DNA of 55,050 nucleotides from Siccibacter turicensis LMG 23730 (GCF_000463155.2 NZ_AWFZ01000048.1:200614-255663), one strand, 5' to 3'; counted from the first letter of the stretch, positions 25,519 to 35,780 are shown. Notes: a model not told the origin generated them from the sequence alone. Numbers and translations are program-made.

Positions 25519-26877
25519 ATGAGAAACGTAAGACCCGGTCGGGTAGCGCTGATGGTCGTGGCGCTGCTGGGGATGACGGGTGGGCTAAGCCCGTACGCGT
25601 CTGGCGTCGATAACCTCGACTGGCAGGCACCACCGGGAGAGCAGCTACAGGCACAGCTCTCAATAAAGGAGGCGATCCTGCGCGCCTTCGCACGTAATCC
25701 AAAAATCGCCCAGGCCTCGGCGCAGATTCAGGTCGGGCATGCCAATCTTGATGAGGCGCAGAGCGCCTGGTTCCCGCAAATTTCCCTCCAGGGTAATGCT
25801 GGCCGCAACCACCGTACCGACTCCGCCGGATCGCTCAACAGCAACGCCGCGGGCGGGGTCAATCTCAAACAGCTTATCTACGACTTCGGTAAAACCGGCG
25901 GCAGTATCGATGAGCAGGAGAACCTCTCCGAGGCTTATCGCTATCAGCTCTACAGCACCCTCAACGATGTCGGCATGGAGACGCTTCAGGCCTATCTGCA
26001 GGTGAAGCGCTATCAGGCGCTGACTGAGGCGGCGAAACGCAACATCGACTCGCTGAAAGCGGTGCAGGAGATGGCAAACCTGCGCGCTGAAGCGGGCTTA
26101 AGCTCGCAGTCCGACGTGCTGCAGGCCCAGACCCGTATCGCCGGGATGAACGCCAGCTATGAGCAGTACCGCGCCCAGATGCGCTCCGCCCAGGCATCGC
26201 TCAGCGTGCTGACCGGCGTGGTGGCCCAGACGCTGCCGGACCTGCCGGAAGATCTGCTGCGTCAGAACATCTCGCTGAAAACGCTGCCCTACGAGCGCAA
26301 CAGCGCAGTACGCAGCGCCCAGGCCAAACAGATGGCGGCGGAAGACCGTATCCGTCAGGCGCAGGCGCAGCACCTGCCGACGCTCTCAGTGCAGGCGGGG
26401 CGCACCCGCTATCAAAACGACAACAGCAACTACTGGGATGACCAGGTGCAGCTGGTGGTGGACGCGCCGCTCTATCAGGGCGGGGCAGTGAGCGCGCGGG
26501 TGGATGCCGCCGAAGGCGATCGGGCCAGCGCCCGCGCCGAGGTGGAAGCCAGCAAGCTCGATATCAACCAGCGCGCTGCCACGGCGTGGGCCGACCTGAC
26601 CGGGGCGCAGGCGCGTCAGCGGGCAGGGGAGCTGCAGTTTAACAGCGCCGAAAGCGCGCGCGGGGTCTACCGCGACGAATACCGCCTCAGCAAGCGCAGC
26701 CTGAACGATTTACTGAGTATTGAACAGGATGTGTTCCAGGCCGACAGCTCGGCGATAACTGCCCGCTACGACGCCTGGGATGCCGCGGTGCGCTATGCCG
26801 CCGCCGCCGATAACCTGCTCGACATGTTGGGTATTGAACGTACCCGCGTTACGGGTGATGACCTGCCCGCGCTGTAA
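25519..26877 (+). CDS. bapB: TolC-family outer membrane protein of type I secretion
   Basis: 452 residues, ATG preceded by AAGGTGG. An N-terminal hydrophobic signal (VALMVVALLGMTGGLSPYAS) leads into two repeats of the outer membrane efflux protein fold: SIKEAILRAFARNPKIAQASAQIQVGHANLDEAQSAWFPQISLQG and, in the second half, VRSAQAKQMAAEDRIRQAQAQHLPTLSVQAG. These form the trimeric channel-tunnel that passes the adhesin through the outer membrane. It lies 116 bp after the adhesin gene and 27 bp before the ABC transporter, so the four genes are probably one operon. The symbol follows the Salmonella bap locus by position. Confidence 0.93.
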   Translation: MRNVRPGRVALMVVALLGMTGGLSPYASGVDNLDWQAPPGEQLQAQLSIKEAILRAFARNPKIAQASAQIQVGHANLDEAQSAWFPQISLQGNAGRNHRTDSAGSLNSNAAGGVNLKQLIYDFGKTGGSIDEQENLSEAYRYQLYSTLNDVGMETLQAYLQVKRYQALTEAAKRNIDSLKAVQEMANLRAEAGLSSQSDVLQAQTRIAGMNASYEQYRAQMRSAQASLSVLTGVVAQTLPDLPEDLLRQNISLKTLPYERNSAVRSAQAKQMAAEDRIRQAQAQHLPTLSVQAGRTRYQNDNSNYWDDQVQLVVDAPLYQGGAVSARVDAAEGDRASARAEVEASKLDINQRAATAWADLTGAQARQRAGELQFNSAESARGVYRDEYRLSKRSLNDLLSIEQDVFQADSSAITARYDAWDAAVRYAAAADNLLDMLGIERTRVTGDDLPAL

Positions 26878-26904
26878 GCGTGACACCGGGAAAAGGAGTA
26901 CGTG

Positions 26905-29040
26905 ATGTCAGAACGTCCGCAGACTGAAAGCTGGATTAGCGCGATGGTCAGGGCGGCGGGGCGCTTTGGTTTGCCCGCCGACGCCCCTGCTGTACGCCAG
27001 CAAATGCGCTGGTTTGAAAATTTACCCCTCTCCCAGCGTCTCGATCGCATGAGCGGCCTGATGGGCCTGCAAATGCGCATCGTGCCAAAGGAGAGCGTGC
27101 GCTGGAGCGCCCAGTCGCTGCCGGTGATTGTTGAGCTGGAGAGCGGCGGGCTGGTGCTGCTGGAGGCCCTCGACGGCGACGGCGTGGTGAGCTACTGGCT
27201 CAGCGAAGGCGGCGATCTGGTGCGCGAAGAGGCGCTGGACACGCTGCTGGAGCGCGTGAAAAACGACGTGGTGATGCTCGGCATCGCCGCGCGCGGGCGC
27301 GATGCGCGCATCGATGACTTTACCAAACCCTGGGAGCCGCACTGGTTCTGGCGGCACTTTCGCCATGCCGGCCGCAAGCTGTTTGAGATCTCGCTGGCCT
27401 CAATCATTGGCAACGTGCTGGCCCTCGGCGGCATTTTGTTCTCGATGCAGGTCTACGACCGGGTGATACCGGCGCAGTCCTTCCCGACGCTGTGGGTGCT
27501 GTTCTTCGGCGTGGTGCTCGCCGCGCTGCTGGAGTTTTTCATTCGCCTGGCGCGCACCCACGTGTCGGACATCATGGGCAAGCACATCGATCTGAACGTC
27601 TCGTCGCTGTTTTTTGCCCGGGCAATGGCGATCAAGAACGATGCCCGCCCGAAATCCACCGGATCCTTTATGTCGCAGCTGCGTGAGATCGACCAGGTGC
27701 GTGAGCTGCTCACCTCCACCACGGTTGGGGCCGCGATGGACATTCCCTTTGTGCTGCTGTTTCTCGGCATCATGGCGCTGGTAGGGGGCGAACTGGTGGC
27801 GATCCCGCTGATCGCCATTCCGCTGATCGTCATCCCCGGCATTCTGGTGCAGTGGCCGATGGCGAAGCTGGCAAAGGAGGGGATGCGCGAGAGCGCCATT
27901 CGCAACGCGGTGCTGGTGGAGTCCATCGAGGGCATTGAGGACATCAAAGCCCTGCAGGCAGAACCCTACTTCCAGCGTCAGTGGGAGCACACCCACAGCG
28001 TCGGGGCCAGCATTGGCATGAAGCAGCGCGTCTGGGGCGCACGCCTTAGCGGCTGGGCCTCCACGGTTCAGCAGCTCACCTACGCCAGTATGCTGGTGTT
28101 CGGCTGCTATCTGGTGATGGACGGGCAGATCACCACCGGTACGCTGGTGGCCTGTAGCCTGCTGTCGTCGCGTACCATCGCGCCGCTGATGCAGTTAACC
28201 ATGGTCTTCTCCCGCTGGCAGCACGCCAAAACGGCGATGAGCGGACTCAACGAACTGCTCAAAAAGCCGCTCGATACCGACAACCAGAAGAAAATGGCCC
28301 ACTGCCCGGTGTTGGCCGGGCACTACCAGTGCCAGCAGGTGCAGTACAGCTACGACGAAGAGAAGGGCGATCAGGCGATTCAGATCCCGGCGCTTGAGAT
28401 CAAACCCGGCGAGCGCGTGGCGATCCTCGGCAAGGTCGGGGCTGGCAAATCAACGCTGCTGCGCCTGCTGGCCGGGCAGTCGATCGCCACCAAGGGCAAA
28501 GTGATTATCGACGGCGTCGACCTGGCGCATATCGATCCGCGCGATGTGCGCCGTCAGGTGGGCTTCCTCTCCCAGGATTCGCGTCTGTTCTTCGGCACCC
28601 TGCGCCAGAACCTGATGCTGGGCCATCCGAACGCCACCGAAGCCGAACTGCTGCAGGCGCTGCGCATCAGCGGGGCGCTCAGCATGGTGCAGCAGGATGC
28701 CGCGAGCCTCGATCGCCTGATTAACGAAGGCGGGCGCGGGCTGTCCGGCGGCCAGCGGCAGATGGTGCTGCTCAGCCGGCTGATCGTGCGTAATCCGCAG
28801 ATCGTCCTGCTCGACGAACCAACCGCCTCAATGGACGAACAGCTCGAAGCCCAGGTGATTCGCCAGCTGCACCAGTGGCTGACGGGCCGCACGCTGGTGC
28901 TGGTGACGCACCGCCCGGCGCTGCTCAATCTGGTGGATCGCATTGTGGTCATGGAGAACGGGAAGGTGATCGCCGACGGTCCACGGGATCAGCTGATCAA
29001 TCAGGCCCAACGTAACAGCAACGTGGCCTCGGTGGCCTGA
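26905..29040 (+). CDS. bapC: Type I secretion ABC transporter (permease/ATPase)
   Basis: 711 residues from ATG 26905, with AAAAGGAG 6 bases before (the GTG just upstream is too close). The first ~140 residues are a C39-peptidase-like domain without any cysteine, so it can dock substrate but not cleave, as in LapB/HlyB-type exporters of large adhesins. Next comes a six-helix membrane domain (~165-440; SLASIIGNVLALGGILFSMQ onward). The ATPase follows, with Walker A GKVGAGKST (near 510), signature LSGGQRQM (near 613), Walker B IVLLDEP (near 632) and switch histidine in LVTHRP. It energises export of the adhesin with its TolC-like and HlyD-like partners. Co-oriented and closely packed with both. 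Confidence 0.95.
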   Translation: MSERPQTESWISAMVRAAGRFGLPADAPAVRQQMRWFENLPLSQRLDRMSGLMGLQMRIVPKESVRWSAQSLPVIVELESGGLVLLEALDGDGVVSYWLSEGGDLVREEALDTLLERVKNDVVMLGIAARGRDARIDDFTKPWEPHWFWRHFRHAGRKLFEISLASIIGNVLALGGILFSMQVYDRVIPAQSFPTLWVLFFGVVLAALLEFFIRLARTHVSDIMGKHIDLNVSSLFFARAMAIKNDARPKSTGSFMSQLREIDQVRELLTSTTVGAAMDIPFVLLFLGIMALVGGELVAIPLIAIPLIVIPGILVQWPMAKLAKEGMRESAIRNAVLVESIEGIEDIKALQAEPYFQRQWEHTHSVGASIGMKQRVWGARLSGWASTVQQLTYASMLVFGCYLVMDGQITTGTLVACSLLSSRTIAPLMQLTMVFSRWQHAKTAMSGLNELLKKPLDTDNQKKMAHCPVLAGHYQCQQVQYSYDEEKGDQAIQIPALEIKPGERVAILGKVGAGKSTLLRLLAGQSIATKGKVIIDGVDLAHIDPRDVRRQVGFLSQDSRLFFGTLRQNLMLGHPNATEAELLQALRISGALSMVQQDAASLDRLINEGGRGLSGGQRQMVLLSRLIVRNPQIVLLDEPTASMDEQLEAQVIRQLHQWLTGRTLVLVTHRPALLNLVDRIVVMENGKVIADGPRDQLINQAQRNSNVASVA

Positions 29041-29051
29041 AGGAGCGCGCA

Positions 29052-30221
29052 ATGAGTCAACTGACAATGCAGGAGGATCTGGCGCGCCAGGGGCGGTTTT
29101 ACTCCTCGGTAATCTGGCTGACGCTGGTGGGGCTGGTGGTGTTTTTCGTCTGGGCGTGGTTCGCCACCCTGGATGAGGTAACGGTGGGCACCGGGAAGAT
29201 TACGCCCTCCACCCACGCGCAGGTGATTGAGAGTCTCGACGGCGGGATCGTGAACGCGCTGATGGTCAACGAAGGGGATATTGTCGAGCGCGGCCAGCTG
29301 CTGGCCCGGCTCGATCCTACCCGCTTTGCCTCTAACTTCGGTGAGGCGGCGGCGCGGGTGCGCGCCCTGCGTGCCTCAAGCGAGCGCCTGCGCTCAGAGC
29401 TGACCGGCGAGCCGTTGCGCTTTAGCGCCGAGTCGATGCGTGAACCGGATCTGGTGGCCCGCGAACGGCAGCTGTATGAATCCCGCCGCCGCACCCTGAA
29501 CGAAACCGTCGCCAACCTGCAAAAGACCTGGCAGCTGGTGATGTCGGAGCTGCGCATGACCCAGCCGCTGGTGGCTAAAGGCGCGGCCAGCGAGGTGGAG
29601 GTGATTCGCCTGCAGCGCCAGGCGGCGGAGCTGAAGGGGAAAATTGACGAGGCGCGGAACCAGTTTGCGGTGCGTGCCCGCGAGGAGCAGGTAAAGAATA
29701 ATGCCGATCTCGACGCACAGCTTCAGGTGATGGCGGGTAAAGAGGATCAGGTGACCCGCGCCTCGCTCTACTCGCCGGTGCGCGGCATCGTCAAGGATGT
29801 GCAGGTCACAACGGTAGGCGGCGTGGTACAGCCCGGCGGCAAGCTGATGGAGATTGTGCCGCTGGAGGATCAGCTGCTGGTGGAGACGCGCATCAACCCG
29901 CGCGATATCGCCTATATTCGGCCCGGTTTGCCAGCGACAGTGAAGGTCACTGCCTACGACTCCTCTATTTATGGCAACCTTGACGGCACGGTCGAGGTGG
30001 TGTCGCCGGATACCCTTCAGGATGAGGTGAAGCGCGATCAGTTCTACTACCGCGTTTACGTGCGCACCAAAAAGGCCGAACTGCAGAACCGCGCCGGAAA
30101 AACCTTCCCCATTCTGCCGGGGATGGTCGCCAACGTGGAGATTAAGACCGGTCAGAAAACGGTGCTGGATTACCTGATTAAACCGTTGAACAAGGTGAAA
30201 GAGGCGCTGCGTGAGCGTTAA
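29052..30221 (+). CDS. bapD: HlyD-family periplasmic adaptor of type I secretion
   Basis: 389 residues. AAGGAG lies just before the ATG, 11 bp after the ABC gene. One N-terminal transmembrane helix (SSVIWLTLVGLVVFFVWAWF), then a lipoyl half-motif (GTGKITPSTHAQVIESLDGGIVNALMVNEGDIVERGQLLARLD). Next a long coiled-coil hairpin (~100-240), the second lipoyl half (SPVRGIVKDVQVTTVGGVVQPGGKLMEIVP), and a beta-barrel C-terminus ending in the family tail (GMVANVEIKTGQKTVLDYLIKPL). It bridges the ABC transporter and the TolC-like channel. It is the last gene of the adhesin operon and convergent with smpB. Confidence 0.95.
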   Translation: MSQLTMQEDLARQGRFYSSVIWLTLVGLVVFFVWAWFATLDEVTVGTGKITPSTHAQVIESLDGGIVNALMVNEGDIVERGQLLARLDPTRFASNFGEAAARVRALRASSERLRSELTGEPLRFSAESMREPDLVARERQLYESRRRTLNETVANLQKTWQLVMSELRMTQPLVAKGAASEVEVIRLQRQAAELKGKIDEARNQFAVRAREEQVKNNADLDAQLQVMAGKEDQVTRASLYSPVRGIVKDVQVTTVGGVVQPGGKLMEIVPLEDQLLVETRINPRDIAYIRPGLPATVKVTAYDSSIYGNLDGTVEVVSPDTLQDEVKRDQFYYRVYVRTKKAELQNRAGKTFPILPGMVANVEIKTGQKTVLDYLIKPLNKVKEALRER

Positions 30222-30330
30222 AGCAGAGAGTGCGTTGGATAATCTGGGGCGTGCTCATCTGAACGGCGTCCGATGAGATAAAGCAGGAGCAGGGCGGGTA
30301 CGCGTGGCATACCCGCCTTGTGGCGCAGGC

Positions 30331-30813
30331 TTAGCGCCCGGCGTTTTTCATAATGCGGGCTTTATCGAGCTGCCACTCGCGCTCTTTGAGATCCGAGCGT
30401 TTGTCGTGCTGTTTCTTACCCTTCGCCACGCCGATTTTGACCTTGCACCAGGCGTTTTTCCAGTACAGCGACAGCGCTACCACGGTGTAGCCGTCGCGCT
30501 TGACCAGACCGTAGAGGTTATCCAGCTCGCGCTGGTTCAGCAGCAGCTTACGTGAACGGGTAGGGTCGCACACCACATGGGTGGACGCGACGTTGAGCGG
30601 CGTGAAGTTGGACCCAAACAGATAAGCCTCGCCCTCAATCAGAGTGACGTAGCTATCGCTGATGTTCGCCTTTCCGGCGCGCAGGGATTTAACCTCCCAT
30701 CCTTGCAGGGCAAGACCCGCTTCAAACTCTTCTTCGATAAAGTATTCATGGCGAGCGCGCTTGTTGAGCGCGATGGTGGCTGAGCCTGATTTGTTTGCTT
30801 TTTTCTTCGTCAT
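30331..30813 (-). CDS. smpB: SsrA-binding protein SmpB
   Basis: 160 residues, the standard enterobacterial length. The OB-fold core shows [29 protein letters not shown] near the start and the [22 protein letters not shown] block. The basic C-terminal tail ([29 protein letters not shown]) fills the empty mRNA channel of stalled ribosomes. It partners tmRNA in ribosome rescue. In E. coli ssrA follows directly, and here the ~18-kb adhesin locus intervenes. It is divergent from ratA. The short gap to the convergent adaptor gene contains a GCGGGTA/TACCCGC hairpin (30294-30316) that may stop transcription. Confidence 0.98.
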   Translation of the reverse strand: MTKKKANKSGSATIALNKRARHEYFIEEEFEAGLALQGWEVKSLRAGKANISDSYVTLIEGEAYLFGSNFTPLNVASTHVVCDPTRSRKLLLNQRELDNLYGLVKRDGYTVVALSLYWKNAWCKVKIGVAKGKKQHDKRSDLKEREWQLDKARIMKNAGR

Positions 30814-30965
30814 AATGGCGCTCAGTATACGTAATTCGGTCGTTCAAAGACACCCCATCCGATGGGATGGAAAGGGTTATCTTAGCATGACTTCCGGCTT
30901 AGCGTTTTTCTTTAGTCGATGATAAATGTTATTATTTATACGTCCCATGAATCCCAGGAAATGCT

Positions 30966-31403
30966 ATGCCGCAGATTAGTCGAACTGCTTTAGTGCCCTA
31001 CAGCGCCGAGCAGATGTATCAGTTAGTGAACGACGTGAAGTCCTACCCGGAGTTCATCCCCGGCTGTGTAGGAAGCCGCGTGCTGGAATCCAGCCCCAAC
31101 CAGATGACCGCTGCGGTGGAAGTCTCAAAGGCGGGGATCAGCAAGACGTTCACAACCCGGAATACGCTAACCAGCAATCAAAGCATTTTGATGCATCTGG
31201 TTGATGGCCCCTTCAAAAAACTGATGGGCGGCTGGAAATTTACGCCGCTCAGCCCGGACGCCTGCCGTATTGAGTTCCAGCTTGATTTTGAGTTTACCAA
31301 CAAGCTTATCGAACTGGCGTTTGGCCGCATCTTCAAAGAGCTGGCGGCGAATATGGTGAACGCGTTCACCGTCAGGGCGAAAGAGGTCTACAGTGCCGGC
31401 TGA
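30966..31403 (+). CDS. ratA: RatA, START/polyketide-cyclase-like protein
   Basis: 145 residues, matching E. coli YfjG. The START-like fold is recognisable by [27 protein letters not shown] at the N-terminus and GGWKFTPL...[11 protein letters not shown] in the middle. In E. coli RatA was described as binding the 50S subunit and blocking subunit association. The Coq10-like fold also suggests ubiquinone binding, so its true role is debated. It overlaps rnfH by 11 bases, a two-gene operon divergent from smpB. Confidence 0.95.
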   Translation: MPQISRTALVPYSAEQMYQLVNDVKSYPEFIPGCVGSRVLESSPNQMTAAVEVSKAGISKTFTTRNTLTSNQSILMHLVDGPFKKLMGGWKFTPLSPDACRIEFQLDFEFTNKLIELAFGRIFKELAANMVNAFTVRAKEVYSAG

Positions 31404-31686
31404 TATCGTGGTGGAAGTGGCCTACGCGCTGCCTGAAAAGCAGTATCTGCGTAAGGTTACCCTTGCCGAGGGCGCCACGCTTGAGGAGGCGATTGTTGCC
31501 TCCGGGCTGCTGGAGCTGCGCCCTGATATCGACCTGAAGAAGAATAAGGTGGGCATATACAGCCGACCGGCCAAACTGCATGACGAAGTGCATGACGGCG
31601 ACCGCGTAGAGATCTACCGCCCGCTGATTGCCGACCCGAAAGAGCTGCGTCGGCAGCGCGCGGAGCGGGCGGCGAAAAAGCCTTAG
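31393..31686 (+). CDS. rnfH: RnfH/RatB family ubiquitin-like-fold protein
   Basis: 97 residues, GTG start inside the end of ratA. It has the beta-grasp pattern [34 protein letters not shown], then [40 protein letters not shown]. This is E. coli YfjF. The fold is ubiquitin/ThiS-like. The name RnfH comes from association with rnf genes in other bacteria. Its biochemical role is not settled. The overlap with ratA indicates translational coupling. Confidence 0.93.
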   Translation: MPADIVVEVAYALPEKQYLRKVTLAEGATLEEAIVASGLLELRPDIDLKKNKVGIYSRPAKLHDEVHDGDRVEIYRPLIADPKELRRQRAERAAKKP

Positions 31687-31782
31687 TTACGGCGATAGCC
31701 CGTGTTCAGGGCTGGCAGTGAGGAACTTACCGCGGTTCGCCATGCATTTCGCCCATAAAAAATTCTCCACGCATTTGCCAAT

Positions 31783-31811
31783 AAAAAAGGTGCCAGAAGG
31801 CACCTTTTTTT
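31783..31811. terminator. Bidirectional terminator between rnfH and bamE
   Basis: AAGGTGCC pairs with GGCACCTT around AGAA, with an A-run on the left and a T-run on the right, so it works for both convergent transcripts. Confidence 0.92.
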
Positions 31812-31824
31812 GATCCTGACCGGC

Positions 31825-32166
31825 TTACTGCCGGGAGAGCTGCGGCTTGTTGTCGATGTTGGTCAGCACACCGCTGCTGTTGAAGGTGAGGGTCAGCGTC
31901 TGCTGCGTTACGCCTTCATGGCCTGGCTGCTGGCGGAACACATAGAACCAGGTGTTGGTTCCGAACGGGTCGGACATCATCGGGGTACCCAGAGCGTAAG
32001 CAACCTGCTGTTGGGTCATGCCCACACGCACTTTGGACACGTCGGTAGGTGCCAGGTAGTTGCCCTGGTTAATGTCGGGGCGGTAAACCACTCGCTCCAG
32101 AGTGGAACAGCCAGCGGTTAACATCAGAAGAACCGCTGCGACAGCAGTCAGCGTTTTACAGCGCAT
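31825..32166 (-). CDS. bamE: Outer membrane assembly lipoprotein BamE
   Basis: 113 residues. A signal peptide ends in lipobox LTAGC with the lipidated cysteine at position 20. The mature SmpA/OmlA domain contains [48 protein letters not shown] and the C-terminal [14 protein letters not shown] strand. It is a non-essential subunit of the BAM complex that stabilises BamA-BamD and inserts beta-barrel proteins. bamD is also in this window at 49567. It lies downstream of recN on the same strand with its own leader. Confidence 0.97.
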   Translation of the reverse strand: MRCKTLTAVAAVLLMLTAGCSTLERVVYRPDINQGNYLAPTDVSKVRVGMTQQQVAYALGTPMMSDPFGTNTWFYVFRQQPGHEGVTQQTLTLTFNSSGVLTNIDNKPQLSRQ

Positions 32167-32359
32167 AGTGATTTGATTCCTTTTGGGGCCCGAACAGAAC
32201 GCGGCGCATTCGTAATCGTAATATACCGATGATAATAAACCTTCAGGCAGTTTGAAACCTAAGCCGCTCCACTATGACCCTGTTAGTCGAAAAAAGTTGA
32301 GCAAATTTGTGCCCATATGACATTTATTCGACCTGACCGCTCTATTTTTGTACGGGTTG

Positions 32360-32379
32360 CGGGTGGGGCGCCCCACCCG
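32360..32379. terminator. Perfect 20-bp GC palindrome after recN
   Basis: CGGGTGGGGCGCCCCACCCG is perfectly self-complementary, 20 bases past the recN stop. It is a likely recN terminator or transcript-end stabiliser, although no clear U-tract follows at once. Confidence 0.6.
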
Positions 32380-32398
32380 TTCCGTCGGGACTTAACAA

Positions 32399-34060
32399 TT
32401 ATGCCGCCAACAGCTCTTTGGCGTTGGCGAGCGTATTACGCGTCACTTCACTGCCGCCCAGCAGGCGTGCCAGCTCCTGCAGGCGCGCTCGTTTGTCGAG
32501 CGGCTGCATATGGGTTTCGGTCATTGCGCCATCGGTTTCTTTGCTGACGAAGAAGTGCTGATGACCACAGCCCGCTACCTGCGGCAGGTGCGTCACGCAC
32601 ATGACCTGAGTCGATTCGCCCAGCTGGCGCAGCAGGCGGCCCACCACGGCGGCGGTCGGCCCGCTGATCCCCACGTCCACTTCATCGAAGATAAGCGCCG
32701 GGGTTTCCATTTTACGGGCGGTAATCACCTGAATCGCCAGCGCGATACGGGAAAGCTCACCGCCGGAGGCAACTTTAGAGAGCGCCTGAAGCGGCTGCCC
32801 CGGGTTGGTGCTGACGCGGAAATCGATACGGTCAGCGCCTTCCGCCGTGAGGTGATGCTCGTCAAACTCAACCTGAATCAGCAGCTGACCATGCGGCATG
32901 GAGAGCGAATGGATGCTGTCGGTGATGAGTTCGCTCAGCTCCGCGGCGTATTTCACGCGGGCGGCATGCAGCTGACCGGCAATCGCCAGCGCCTGCTGAT
33001 GCTGAACCGACACCGCCTGGGTTAAGGCTTCCAGCGTGTCAGATTGATTATCCATCTGCTGCTGCTCATCGAGCAGCGCGGCGTGGAAGGCCGGCAGCGC
33101 TTCCGGAGCAATATGGTGTTTACGGGCCAGGGTAATCTGGCGTGACAGGCGCTGTTCCAGCTCATAGAGGCGGTTAGGGTCGAGATCAAGACGCTCACAG
33201 TAGTGACGCAGCTCATCGCTCGCTTCGCTGATCTGAATAGCCGCTTCCTCAAGCATGGTCAGGACGCCTGAAAGTTTGTCGTCCATGCCGACAAGCTCGG
33301 TCACCAGGTTGCGTACGCTGTAGAGCTGGCTCTGCACGTTGCTGTCTTCCCCATCGGCCAGCGCGTTAAGCGCCTGCTGGCTGGTGGACAGCAGCTGGCC
33401 GCTGTTCGCCAGGCGCTTATACTCCTCGTCGATCTGCTCAAACTCGCCCGGCAGCGGGTTGAATTCGTTCAGTTCTTTTAACTGGTAGGCAAGCAGTTCC
33501 GCGCGGGCGGCGCGCTCCTGGCTGAGCTGCTGATGCTGTGCCAGTGCGCGGCAGCTCTGGTGCCATTCGCGGTAGGCGGCGGCCATTTGCTGAGTAAGCG
33601 TGTGCTCACCAGCATAGCCGTCGAGCAGGGCTTTTTGATGGTCGGGCTTAAGCAGCAACTGATGGGCGTGCTGGCCGTGGATCTGGATCAGCAACTGACC
33701 CAGTTCGCGCAGCTGGGACAGGGGCACGGCGGTGCCGTTGATGAACCCGCGTGAGCGACCATCGCTGCTGATAACGCGGCGAAGTAAGCATTCACGTCCG
33801 TCATCCAGCTGATTCTGTTCAAGCCAGCGCAGGGCGGCAGGCGTGTCTTTCAGGGAAAAGCGGGCGCAGAGATCGGCACGCCCGGCGCCGGGACGCACCA
33901 TGTCGGCGTCGGCACGACCACCCAGGCACAGGCCGAGTGCATCAATCGCAATAGATTTACCCGCACCGGTTTCACCGGTGATGGCTGTCATCCCGGCGTG
34001 AAAATCGACTTCAAGCTCGCGAACGATAGCGAAATTGCTGATGGTCAGTTGTGCCAGCAT
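32399..34060 (-). CDS. recN: DNA repair ATPase RecN
   Basis: 553 residues, the usual length. SMC-like organisation: N-terminal Walker A ([17 protein letters not shown], near 30-46), a long central coiled-coil arm (~170-360), then the C-terminal ABC signature ([13 protein letters not shown]) and Walker B ([12 protein letters not shown]). RecN acts early in double-strand break repair. The last residues ELLAA resemble the LAA degron that makes E. coli RecN a ClpXP substrate. Two LexA boxes lie directly upstream (34089-34126), so it should be tightly SOS-controlled. Confidence 0.98.
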   Translation of the reverse strand: MLAQLTISNFAIVRELEVDFHAGMTAITGETGAGKSIAIDALGLCLGGRADADMVRPGAGRADLCARFSLKDTPAALRWLEQNQLDDGRECLLRRVISSDGRSRGFINGTAVPLSQLRELGQLLIQIHGQHAHQLLLKPDHQKALLDGYAGEHTLTQQMAAAYREWHQSCRALAQHQQLSQERAARAELLAYQLKELNEFNPLPGEFEQIDEEYKRLANSGQLLSTSQQALNALADGEDSNVQSQLYSVRNLVTELVGMDDKLSGVLTMLEEAAIQISEASDELRHYCERLDLDPNRLYELEQRLSRQITLARKHHIAPEALPAFHAALLDEQQQMDNQSDTLEALTQAVSVQHQQALAIAGQLHAARVKYAAELSELITDSIHSLSMPHGQLLIQVEFDEHHLTAEGADRIDFRVSTNPGQPLQALSKVASGGELSRIALAIQVITARKMETPALIFDEVDVGISGPTAAVVGRLLRQLGESTQVMCVTHLPQVAGCGHQHFFVSKETDGAMTETHMQPLDKRARLQELARLLGGSEVTRNTLANAKELLAA

Positions 34061-34088
34061 AGCCGTCTTCCTGTATAAACTAACATGA

Positions 34089-34126
34089 CTGTATTTTCGT
34101 ACAGTATAATCTGGTTTTTTATACAG
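34089..34126 (-). promoter_or_regulatory. Two LexA (SOS) boxes upstream of recN
   Basis: CTGTATTTTCGTACAG (34089-34104) and CTGGTTTTTTATACAG (34111-34126) both fit CTG-N10-CAG. They begin 29 bases before the recN start and overlap its promoter. Double boxes are the known pattern for recN. Confidence 0.95.
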
Positions 34127-34146
34127 TAAAGCGGCTTCGCACGAAA

Positions 34147-35025
34147 TCAGAACAATTTTTTCGACCAGCCAAGCTTTGAGCTTAACGTATTGAAATAATT
34201 ATAATCTTTCGGGTGGATAAGATTGAGATGGTAGTCGCAGCGGCGGATGAGAACGTCTTCGCCCTCCTGGATGGGGAGCGCAATCTGGCTGTCGCAGCTT
34301 ATCTCAAGGTCGCTGCGGCGGTGTGAAAAGCGCAGGCGAATGGTGCTGCTGCTGTTAATCACCAGCGGGCGCGCGGACAGGGTATGCGGAAACATCGGCA
34401 CCAGGGTAATGGCATCCAGCGACGGGGTGAGGATCGGGCCGCCGGCCGACAGCGAATACGCGGTGGAGCCGGTTGGCGTGGAGATGATCAGGCCGTCTGA
34501 GCGCTGGGAAAAGGCGAATTTCTCGTCAATATAGACTTCAAATTCAATCATGTGCGCCACTTTTCCCGGGTGCAGCACCACTTCATTAATGGCGGTGCTG
34601 ATGCGGGTCTGGCAATCCTGCTGACACACCTGCGCTTCCAGTAAAAAACGCTGCTCGGCGATGTAGTGCCCTTCCAGCACGTCGGCAAGCTGCTGCTGGG
34701 CGTTATCCGGGTCGAGATCCGTCAGAAAGCCGAGGTTGCCGCGGTTGATGCCGATGACTTTGATATCGTAGCGGGCCAGGGTGCGCGCCGCGCCCAGCAT
34801 GTTGCCGTCACCGCCAACCACCACCGCCAGATCGGCGTGCTGACCAATTTCTGCCAGGGTTCCGGTTTTAACCTGCTTTAATTTAAGTTCATGGGCAATT
34901 TGCTGCTCGACGATGACGTCATACCCCTGATCATGGAGCCAGCGCCAGAGCATTTCATGTGTGGTGAGCGCGGTAGGGTGGCGTGGATGACCGACGATAC
35001 CGATACACTTGAAATGATTATTCAT
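34147..35025 (-). CDS. nadK: NAD kinase
   Basis: 292 residues from ATG 35025, matching the E. coli start [17 protein letters not shown]. The open frame extends 25 codons further up, but that part is not conserved and AGGACCACCAGG precedes this ATG. It shows the [11 protein letters not shown] phosphate-binding motif (near 72-82), the conserved [13 protein letters not shown], and [21 protein letters not shown]. It phosphorylates NAD to NADP in the cytosol. It is divergent from grpE, whose sigma-32 promoter lies just upstream, and recN follows on the same strand. Confidence 0.98.
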   Translation of the reverse strand: MNNHFKCIGIVGHPRHPTALTTHEMLWRWLHDQGYDVIVEQQIAHELKLKQVKTGTLAEIGQHADLAVVVGGDGNMLGAARTLARYDIKVIGINRGNLGFLTDLDPDNAQQQLADVLEGHYIAEQRFLLEAQVCQQDCQTRISTAINEVVLHPGKVAHMIEFEVYIDEKFAFSQRSDGLIISTPTGSTAYSLSAGGPILTPSLDAITLVPMFPHTLSARPLVINSSSTIRLRFSHRRSDLEISCDSQIALPIQEGEDVLIRRCDYHLNLIHPKDYNYFNTLSSKLGWSKKLF

Positions 35026-35074
35026 TTTCCTGGTGGTCCTTGTGCAGATTGATGTAGGCAAAACGTCAGCTTCC

Positions 35075-35103
35075 CTTGAATCCCGGAAACTGATCCCCAT
35101 AAT
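35075..35103 (+). promoter_or_regulatory. Sigma-32 heat-shock promoter of grpE
   Basis: CTTGAAT (35075-35081), a 13-base spacer, then CCCCATAAT (35095-35103) fits the sigma-32 consensus closely. It is 45 bases before the grpE ATG. Confidence 0.92.
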
Positions 35104-35147
35104 AATCCAGGTCAGCGAGATGAATGCGAAAAAACGCGGAGAATTTC

Positions 35148-35741
35148 ATGAGTAGTAAAGAACAGAAAACGCCTGAGGGGCAAGCCCCGGAAGAAATCAT
35201 TAAGGATCAGCCGGAAACGTCAGAAGCCATTGAAGCTGTCGAGTCCGATGCACAGGTGGATCCGCGCGATGAGCAGATTGCCGTGCTTGAAGCGCAGCTT
35301 GCCGAAGCGCAGAACCGTGAGCGCGATGGCGTGCTGCGTATCAAAGCGGAGATGGAAAACCTGCGTCGCCGCACCGAGCAGGACATCGAAAAGGCGCACA
35401 AGTTTGCCCTTGAGAAGTTCGTCAACGAACTGCTGCCGGTGATCGATAGCCTCGATCGTGCGCTGGAAGTGGCGGACAAGTCCAACGCGGAGATGGCACC
35501 GATGGTGGAAGGGATCGAACTGACCCTGAAGTCGATGCTGGACGTGGTGCGTAAGTTCGGTGTGGAAGTCATCGATGAAACCAACGTGGCGCTCGATCCG
35601 AACGTGCATCAGGCTATCGCGATGGTGGAGTCTGAAGAGGTTGCGCCAAACCACGTGCTTGGCGTGATGCAAAAAGGCTACACCCTCAACGGCCGTACCA
35701 TTCGCGCCGCGATGGTGACGGTCGCAAAAGCGAAGGCGTAA
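35148..35741 (+). CDS. grpE: GrpE nucleotide exchange factor
   Basis: 197 residues from ATG 35148 ([12 protein letters not shown], as in E. coli). The frame extends 8 codons further up, but the conserved start and spacing favour this ATG. An acidic N-terminal tail leads to a long helix ([43 protein letters not shown]), then a four-helix bundle and the beta-wing ([28 protein letters not shown]). It releases ADP from DnaK and senses heat through the long helix. Transcribed from a sigma-32 promoter. Confidence 0.98.
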   Translation: MSSKEQKTPEGQAPEEIIKDQPETSEAIEAVESDAQVDPRDEQIAVLEAQLAEAQNRERDGVLRIKAEMENLRRRTEQDIEKAHKFALEKFVNELLPVIDSLDRALEVADKSNAEMAPMVEGIELTLKSMLDVVRKFGVEVIDETNVALDPNVHQAIAMVESEEVAPNHVLGVMQKGYTLNGRTIRAAMVTVAKAKA

Positions 35742-35753
35742 GCGCCTCGCGTT

Positions 35754-35775
35754 CCCCTCTCCTGCGGGAGAGGGG
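35754..35775. terminator. Hairpin between convergent grpE and yfjD
   Basis: CCCCTCTCC pairs with GGAGAGGGG around TGCG. It probably ends both transcripts, although it lacks a long U-tract. Confidence 0.65.
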
Positions 35776-35780
35776 AGTAC

